From: Marinilabiliales bacterium
GTDB taxonomy: Bacteria > Bacteroidota > Bacteroidia > Bacteroidales > UBA12077
Length of the DNA stretch: 10,954 nucleotides
NCBI GenBank assembly: GCA_002869305.1
Contig: PKTC01000093.1
Span: 1 to 10,954, forward strand
Direction: 5' to 3'
Below are positions 6,747-10,954 of the stretch, one piece after another. Both the position numbers and the translations under genes were made by a program. Under the pieces are notes generated by a model that was not told where the DNA came from, ran no database searches, and saw only the letters and a list, made by a program, of their open reading frames with translations. How positions within the stretch are numbered: position 1 is the first letter of the stretch; each line of letters starts with the position of its first letter.

Positions 6747-7238
6747 TCAATTAATTTGTATGGAATACAATTCTAATATTTCTAACAAATTCGTTATTCG
6801 ATTTCCATTATAATCTTGATGGTTATTGTTGTAATCATATAAAATTGATTCAATTCCATTTTCTTGGGCTCCTCTTATATCAGTTTCAAGATTATCCCCA
6901 ATCATTACAATTTCTGCTTTAGTAACATCCAGTTGCCTAATTATTTTATCAAAATATTCGCTAGAAGGCTTTAAGAAACCAATCTCATTAAAACAAAAAA
7001 TATCTTTAAAAAACTTATTTATCTTAACTCTTTCTAATGCTTCAATAATGTCCTTCTTAAAGGAATCTTTTGCATTCGTTGCAATATAACAATCGTATGA
7101 TTTAGAAAGCTTTTTCAGCATTTCTTGTGCATTTGGCATAGTATCTACTTTTTTCCAGGTGTTCATTTTTCCTGTTTCACATGGAAAATTTCTCATGATG
7201 GTATCACCCCAATCAAATAAAAATACTTTTCTCATCAT
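6747..7238 (-). CDS. HAD-superfamily hydrolase with a Gly in motif I
   Basis: ATG 7238 overlaps the TGA of the upstream gene as ATGA (7235-7238), giving 163 residues. An upstream ATG at 7259 would extend it by seven residues, but the HAD motif sits where expected from 7238. Motif I is FLFDWGDT, with nucleophile D9 and motif Asp D12; the +2 position, where most HAD phosphatases have an acid/base Asp, is glycine. Motif II is ATNAKD (T54). Motif III is the lysine in GFLKPSSEYF (K90). Motif IV is MIGDNLETDIRGA (D115, D120). A small cap is likely (about 18-80). The nearest well-known relatives are YjjG/phosphoglycolate-phosphatase-like C1 enzymes. Translation is coupled to the phosphoesterase gene. 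The substrate is unknown, and phosphatase activity may be reduced or altered by the Gly. Confidence 0.88.
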   Translation of the reverse strand: MMRKVFLFDWGDTIMRNFPCETGKMNTWKKVDTMPNAQEMLKKLSKSYDCYIATNAKDSFKKDIIEALERVKINKFFKDIFCFNEIGFLKPSSEYFDKIIRQLDVTKAEIVMIGDNLETDIRGAQENGIESILYDYNNNHQDYNGNRITNLLEILELYSIQIN

Positions 7239-7966
7239 ACTCTTCCGGTTCTTATCCATTGTGCCCAGTCTCTTCTATTGTTTTGCTCTGCTTTTCTTGC
7301 CGCTTTTTCAAAATCATATGAAATGGCCAAATGATTAATTCTTATTTTATCTTCTAAATCTAAGATACAATACCTGGCCTTTGAGCTATGATTCTCAATT
7401 TTATGAAACATCGGTAAATTATCGTCATAAGCCTGAAGGCCAACACTTCCAGGGTTTATTATTGTTTTATCACCCAATTCTACTAACCTGGGCGTATGAC
7501 TATGCCCACATAGCACGATCTGCTGATTTACTTCAGACAATAAGGTATTAAGTTCCTCTTGAGTTTTTATTCCTATATGATCTGAATATAATTTTTCTAC
7601 TAAATATTCAGAGTTATTCGAATGAGTTCCATGGAACATAATAATGGAATCGTTCAGTAATCTTTCATTTGGTATTTTTTTCAACCATTCAAAAGCTTCT
7701 TGGTCCAATTGATTAATAACATAGTTTATGGTTGGGTTATTATTCTCCTTAGATACACTATCCAATATTAAATTATCCTCATTTCCTTTAATACTCTTAA
7801 TATTATTGCTTCTGAAAAGTTCAAATGTTTTTTTGGGTTCAAGTGGCCCATATAAACTATCGCCAAGATCAAATATATCAACTATTTTTCTTTGTTCAAT
7901 ATCTTTCAACACTGCTTCTAGTGCCCATATATTTCCATGTACATCTGATATTACTGCTATCTTCAT
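7235..7966 (-). CDS. Calcineurin-like metallophosphoesterase (YfcE/MJ0936-like)
   Basis: This 243-residue cytoplasmic protein carries the ordered dinuclear metal motifs. D8-x-H10 is in ISDVHGN, D36 in DLGDSLYGP, N62 in GNED, H112 in FHGTH, and H155-x-H157 in CGHSHTP. These are followed by INPGSVG, the loop typical of the Metallophos_2 group. These are the Mn/Fe/Ni-type ligands for phosphodiester or phosphomonoester hydrolysis. The C-terminal tail (about 205-243), with NHLAISYDFEKAARKA, matches the usual family extension. It lies 2 bp after the LysE-type gene and overlaps the HAD gene by ATGA, so it is the third gene of the 8955-6747 operon. The pairing of two phosphohydrolases suggests dephosphorylation of one or more small metabolites, but the substrates are not identified. 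Confidence 0.93.
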   Translation of the reverse strand: MKIAVISDVHGNIWALEAVLKDIEQRKIVDIFDLGDSLYGPLEPKKTFELFRSNNIKSIKGNEDNLILDSVSKENNNPTINYVINQLDQEAFEWLKKIPNERLLNDSIIMFHGTHSNNSEYLVEKLYSDHIGIKTQEELNTLLSEVNQQIVLCGHSHTPRLVELGDKTIINPGSVGLQAYDDNLPMFHKIENHSSKARYCILDLEDKIRINHLAISYDFEKAARKAEQNNRRDWAQWIRTGRV

Positions 7967-7968
7967 GT

Positions 7969-8583
7969 TTATTTTTTTTCTAATAGTAATTTTATTCCTA
8001 AGGCAATTAAGACTGTACCACTCATATAATTAAGTAAAGCTTGTGTTTTCGGGTTATTTTTAAATAAAGTACCTATATGTCCTGAGAAAAAACCAATAAA
8101 ACAATACCAAATTGTTGCAATCAAACAAAAGATAACCCCAAGAAAGAGCATTTGCCAAATTGTATTCCCTGAATCTGGATTTATAAATTGAGGTATAAAT
8201 GACATAAAAATTATTAAAGCTTTTGGATTTAGAACATTTGTCATAATGCCCTGCAGAAATGCGTTTCGTGGATTATTGCTCTTGTAACCAGCTTCTTTAT
8301 TCGGTTTAGCTTTTCTGTATAATATTTTTATGCCAATAAAAGTCAAATAGGCTGCTCCTATATATTTTATTAGAATATATAAGAATGGTGATGTTTGAAT
8401 AATAGCTGCTAATCCAAAGCAAGTTAAGGTTGAATGGACTAAAAAGCCAACACTTATGCCAAGAGCTGATATGATTCCAATTTTATTACCTTCTGAAACA
8501 CTACGAGAAGAAACATAAATAAAATCAGGACCGGGAGTTATGATTAGCAGTATAGATGCAATTATATAAAGAGATAAGTCCAT
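7969..8583 (-). CDS. LysE/RhtB-family amino-acid (or related small molecule) exporter
   Basis: This 204-residue inner-membrane protein has about six hydrophobic segments (approximately 4-22, 37-61, 67-87, 112-132, 143-166, 186-200). The family signature TPGPD (16-20) follows TM1. G-x-x-x-N-x-x-NPKA (112-122: GIMTNVLNPKA) starts the central hydrophobic core, both hallmarks of LysE/RhtB exporters. The family exports amino acids and derivatives such as lysine, threonine or homoserine lactone by proton exchange; the substrate here is unknown. It lies 18 bp after the cupin gene and 2 bp before the phosphoesterase gene, so all are in one operon. An aminotransferase gene under a matching operator is 1.8 kb away, which makes an amino-acid-related substrate attractive but unproven. 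Confidence 0.93.
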   Translation of the reverse strand: MDLSLYIIASILLIITPGPDFIYVSSRSVSEGNKIGIISALGISVGFLVHSTLTCFGLAAIIQTSPFLYILIKYIGAAYLTFIGIKILYRKAKPNKEAGYKSNNPRNAFLQGIMTNVLNPKALIIFMSFIPQFINPDSGNTIWQMLFLGVIFCLIATIWYCFIGFFSGHIGTLFKNNPKTQALLNYMSGTVLIALGIKLLLEKK

Positions 8584-8601
8584 TATTCATAAATATCAAA
8601 T

Positions 8602-8955
8602 TCAGGATTTACTTGACATCAGAAAATCACCGTCGATGATTAACAATTTTACACCCTTGTTTGTCACGGAGCGATGAGAACTTAAATCGTCAGAAACAAC
8701 ATAAGTCATTCCTTTTGTTAGTTTAAAATATTCTCCATTCTCCATTTCACTTACAAATTCTCCTTCCAGGCAATGAACAATATGTCCTTTCTTACACCAA
8801 TGATCAGCAATGTATCCACTTGAATATTTAACTATTCTTATTCTTAAGCCATTGTATTGTGCGGTTTGCCAATACGCAATACCTTGTTCACCTTTATGTT
8901 TTGTTTTTGGAATAGTATTCCAATCGATCGTTTGAAATAAAATATCTAGTGCCAT
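8602..8955 (-). CDS. Small cupin-fold protein with DHWC motif
   Basis: This 117-residue single-domain cupin contains ADHWCKKGHIVHCLEGE (50-66), with D51-H52-W53-C54 and H58 as likely metal or ligand contacts. It then has EYFKLTKGMTYVVSDDLSSHRS (H94), the second cupin motif, followed by a final strand (LLIIDGDFL). This resembles the family NCBI calls DHCW-motif cupin fold proteins (from memory). Such small cupins usually have no assigned reaction and could act as an isomerase, a dioxygenase or a sensor. It is the first gene of the operon that continues with LysE, phosphoesterase and HAD genes. It starts about 20 bases after its predicted transcription start and is divergent from the glycosyltransferase across a shared palindrome. 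Confidence 0.85.
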   Translation of the reverse strand: MALDILFQTIDWNTIPKTKHKGEQGIAYWQTAQYNGLRIRIVKYSSGYIADHWCKKGHIVHCLEGEFVSEMENGEYFKLTKGMTYVVSDDLSSHRSVTNKGVKLLIIDGDFLMSSKS

Positions 8956-8980
8956 ATTTCTTGTTTTAAAATTTAGAATT

Positions 8981-9024
8981 CAAAGAAATGGTTTTATTTT
9001 ATCTAATTTCTTGACGATCATCAA
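8981..9024 (-). promoter_or_regulatory. Putative Crp/Fnr-type promoter of the cupin-LysE-phosphoesterase-HAD operon
   Basis: The palindrome TTGAC-GATC-ATCAA (9011-9024) is followed, on the minus strand, by 22 bp and then TTTCTTTG (8988 to 8981), one mismatch from the -7 consensus. The start codon follows 25 bases after this element. The spacing matches the other promoters in this set exactly. Confidence 0.5.
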
Positions 9025-9054
9025 GAAATAGAAGTTGATGATCAACTACTTTTG
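9011..9054 (+). promoter_or_regulatory. Putative Crp/Fnr-type promoter of the glycosyltransferase gene
   Basis: This is the best member of the set. TTGAC-GATC-ATCAA (9011-9024) lies within a longer inverted repeat with TTTCTTGA/TCAAGAAA arms (9007-9028). It is followed by 22 bp and the perfect -7 element TACTTTTG (9047-9054), 19 bases before the ATG. The palindrome centre is 33 bp from the -7 centre. Confidence 0.65.
9033..9047. promoter_or_regulatory. Second palindrome AGTTGAT-g-ATCAACT in the promoter spacer
   Basis: Perfect 7-base arms (9033-9039 and 9041-9047) surround a single central G, giving TTGAT and ATCAA half sites separated by one base rather than four. It lies between the activator-type site and the -7 element of the glycosyltransferase promoter and touches the first base of that element. 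It could be a repressor operator or a second regulator's site. Confidence 0.4.
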
Positions 9055-9073
9055 AACTATATAGTACAAGAAG

Positions 9074-10303
9074 ATGAGTAAAGCTGTTTTTTTGAATTTT
9101 CCAACGCACGGATGCCTAAATCCATTACTTGCTACTGCTACCGAGCTTGTTTCAAGAGGTGAAAATGTTATATACTATTGCACTGAAGAATTTCGTGAAA
9201 AAATAGATCAAACGGGTGCTGAATTCCGACCATATAAAGGTTTAATAAACGATTTTAAAATTGAGAATGATGATCTTTATAAAGCAGCTAAGTTATCTGT
9301 TGAGATGACACTGGACAAACTAGAATATAATTTAGATGACATTAGAAAAGATAATCCAGATTATATTATTCACGATTCCTTATGCACTTGGGGTAAATAT
9401 ACTGCATCCATATTATCTATTCCTGCCGTTAACTTAATGCATTCATTCCCAATAACAAAATCTTCAGTATCTGCAACATATAAGATGCTACCTTTTCTAT
9501 TTAAAATAGGTATCTATAAGCTAATGAATAAACTATTAAGAAATAGCTCTAAAAAGAGACTCAAGAAAAGATATAATATTGAATTATCTCTGGGGGATAT
9601 TTTAATTAATAAGGAAGACATGAATATTATTTATACTTCAAAGCAAATGGAGATGAATTTATACAATTCAGAAAAGTCATATTACTTTGTAGGACCTTCT
9701 CTTTTTTTTAAAAATGATGAAACTAAATTTCCTTTTGAAAGACTTAAAGATAAAAAGGTAATCTATATATCGTTAGGCACACTGCATAATAATAATCTCC
9801 CGTTTTATAAAATTTGTTTAGAAGCCTTTGGCAATAGAGCTTATTTTGTAGTTCTATCTGTTGGGAAAAATACAAAAATAGAGCAATTAGGCAATGTGCC
9901 AGGTAACTTTCTTATAAGAGAATCTGCACCACAACAGATACTACTTGATTATGTCGATTTATTTATTACTCATGCTGGAATGAATAGTGTTAATGAGGCC
10001 ATTTGTAAAGGAGTACCTATGTTATTGCTACCTCATCAATTTGAACAAGAAATGATAGCTAAAAAGGTTTTTGAATTAGGTATGGGTGAAGTCTTAAGTA
10101 TAAAAACCATTACATCCAAAAAAATCTTTAAAAAAGCACATGAAATAATTTCAAGACCTAACTATAAAATGAAAGCACAACTTTATCAATCAATATTTAA
10201 GAAGGATGAAGAAGAATCTCATCTTAAGGCTGTTGATCAAATTTTGGAGTATGTCAGAATTTGTAAAAACAGCCGACAAGTGAATAACTCGCATAGATTT
10301 TAG
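9074..10303 (+). CDS. GT1 (MGT/YjiC-like) glycosyltransferase
   Basis: This 409-residue GT-B enzyme belongs to the UDP-glycosyltransferase/macrolide glycosyltransferase group. The N-terminal Rossmann domain begins AVFLNFPTHGCLNPLLATA, where H12 fits the catalytic base in the THGHxNP motif. D101 (IIHDSLC) fits the Asp that activates it. The C-terminal donor-binding domain starts with VIYISLGTL (about 229-237). The signature region is about 295-330: DLFITHAGMNSVNEAICKG, then VPMLLLPHQFEQEMIA, where H320 and Q322/E324 stand in for the nucleotide-sugar contacts. The normal signature has HGG, so the A in HAG is a mild change common in this group. The reaction would be sugar transfer from a nucleotide sugar to a hydrophobic acceptor; donor and acceptor are unknown. 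No signal peptide is seen. It is divergent from the cupin operon. Confidence 0.92.
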   Translation: MSKAVFLNFPTHGCLNPLLATATELVSRGENVIYYCTEEFREKIDQTGAEFRPYKGLINDFKIENDDLYKAAKLSVEMTLDKLEYNLDDIRKDNPDYIIHDSLCTWGKYTASILSIPAVNLMHSFPITKSSVSATYKMLPFLFKIGIYKLMNKLLRNSSKKRLKKRYNIELSLGDILINKEDMNIIYTSKQMEMNLYNSEKSYYFVGPSLFFKNDETKFPFERLKDKKVIYISLGTLHNNNLPFYKICLEAFGNRAYFVVLSVGKNTKIEQLGNVPGNFLIRESAPQQILLDYVDLFITHAGMNSVNEAICKGVPMLLLPHQFEQEMIAKKVFELGMGEVLSIKTITSKKIFKKAHEIISRPNYKMKAQLYQSIFKKDEEESHLKAVDQILEYVRICKNSRQVNNSHRF

Positions 10304-10316
10304 ACAATTCAAATTA

Positions 10317-10360
10317 TTGATTATCGTCAAGAAAAATTGCTATTAAATCAACTTATTTTG
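10317..10360 (+). promoter_or_regulatory. Putative Crp/Fnr-type promoter of the aminotransferase gene
   Basis: TTGAT-TATC-GTCAA (10317-10330) is the reverse complement of the 9011 site with one change, and it shares the GTCAAGAAA flank. After 22 bp comes TTATTTTG (10353-10360), one mismatch from TAnnTTTG, 19 bases before the ATG, the same leader length as for the glycosyltransferase. The 76-bp gap and this site suggest transcription independent of the upstream gene. Confidence 0.58.
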
Positions 10361-10379
10361 CAAGCAAAAACACACGATT

Positions 10380-10954
10380 ATGAAAATAGAATATTCAAAA
10401 TTAGCAAGTAGAACAAAAAGCTCTGAAATCAGGGAATTGCTAAAATACACTAGAATTAAAAATATTATATCATTTGCAGGCGGATTGCCAGATCCAAGTC
10501 TTTTCCCAATTAAAGATGTTACCAGAATAACCAAAGAAGTATTAGAAGAAAAAGGTTTCTTAGCGCTTCAATATGGGCCTACAACCGGTGAACCTGATTT
10601 TATAGAAGCCATTAAGGCACATATGATTCAGTTTGGTGAAGATGTTGAGCTTGATCAAATTTGTGTTTCTTCATCATCGCAACAAGGACTCGATTTGGTG
10701 TCGTTGGTTATGCTTAACGAGGGTGATGAAATTATAGTGGAGTTACCCTCTTATCTAGGTGGATTGCAAGCCTTTGAAAGAACCGGATGTGTAATGAACG
10801 GAGTACCTGTTCTAGATGATGGAATGGATCTTGAAATACTTTCTAATCTCATTGAGAAAAAGCTAAGTGTTGGAAAGAAAATTAAATTTATTTATACCAT
10901 CCCTGATTATCAAAATCCATCAGGTATTATTTTAAGTAAAGAAAAGAGATTAAA
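10380..10954 (+). CDS. PLP-dependent aminotransferase (class I/II, fold type I), N-terminal part; 3' end beyond window
   Basis: ATG 10380 opens a frame with no stop to the right edge, 191 residues. It aligns with the 2-aminoadipate/aromatic aminotransferase (LysN/ARO8-like) type that lacks the HTH of MocR regulators. SFAGGLPDPSLFP (31-43) is the substrate-side loop. QYGPTTGEP (64-72) is typical. SSSSQQGLDLVSLVMLNEGD (97-116) carries the PLP phosphate-binding and ring-stacking segment. VELPSYLGG (120-128) follows. YTIPDYQNPSG (172-182) holds N179, the conserved Asn contacting the PLP O3'. The catalytic lysine lies beyond the window. The reaction would be transfer of an amino group from an amino acid to a 2-oxo acid; the preferred substrate is unknown. 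It begins 76 bp after the glycosyltransferase. Confidence 0.92.
   Translation, partial: MKIEYSKLASRTKSSEIRELLKYTRIKNIISFAGGLPDPSLFPIKDVTRITKEVLEEKGFLALQYGPTTGEPDFIEAIKAHMIQFGEDVELDQICVSSSSQQGLDLVSLVMLNEGDEIIVELPSYLGGLQAFERTGCVMNGVPVLDDGMDLEILSNLIEKKLSVGKKIKFIYTIPDYQNPSGIILSKEKRL

Noticed and set aside
7728..8033. Plus-strand open frame of 101 codons
   Set aside because: It is antisense across the phosphoesterase start and the LysE end, both of which have clear motifs.
10343..10534. Minus-strand open frame of 63 codons
   Set aside because: It is antisense to the aminotransferase gene, which has clear PLP-enzyme motifs on the plus strand.

Overview
The window is AT-rich, gene-dense bacterial chromosome, most likely from a Bacteroidota (Flavobacteriia/Cytophagia-like) organism. 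The clues are promoter elements of the Bacteroidota TAnnTTTG type, near-absent Shine-Dalgarno sequences, and protein families in the forms common in that phylum (about 200-residue Crp/Fnr regulator, DHWC-motif cupin, DGC-domain protein, lipoprotein beta-propeller). There is no phage, insertion sequence, CRISPR array, tRNA or rRNA. No gene-free stretch exceeds 300 bases; the longest is the divergent region 4951-5165.

Layout. (1) The 3' end of a class I SAM methyltransferase (+) meets an AraC-family regulator (-) over a hairpin terminator at 447-480. (2) A transglutaminase-fold protein and a cation diffusion facilitator form an overlapping pair on the minus strand. (3) A minus-strand operon encodes an SMP-30-like lipoprotein, a GNAT acetyltransferase and a DGC-domain zinc-binding protein, and ends in a strong intrinsic terminator (3118-3147). 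(4) A divergent patatin-like protein (+) faces a Crp/Fnr-family regulator (-). (5) A four-gene minus-strand operon encodes a cupin, a LysE-type exporter, a calcineurin-like phosphoesterase and a HAD hydrolase. (6) Divergent from it are an MGT-type glycosyltransferase and then a PLP-dependent aminotransferase that runs off the right edge.

Main discovery. Four intergenic FNR-like palindromes, TTGAY-N4-RTYAA (5083-5096, 6713-6726, 9011-9024, 10317-10330), serve six putative promoters. In all six the palindrome centre lies exactly 33 bp upstream of the centre of a T(A/T)nnTTTG-like -7 element, leaving exactly 22 bp between them. Two palindromes sit between divergent genes and have a -7 element at this spacing on both sides. 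The window's own Crp/Fnr protein has an E-x-x-S-R recognition helix (the FNR type that reads TTGA), and one site lies before its own gene. This predicts a local class II-activated, autoregulated regulon covering the lipoprotein operon, patatin, crp-like, cupin operon, glycosyltransferase and aminotransferase genes. The physiological signal and the shared purpose of the targets cannot be told from sequence.
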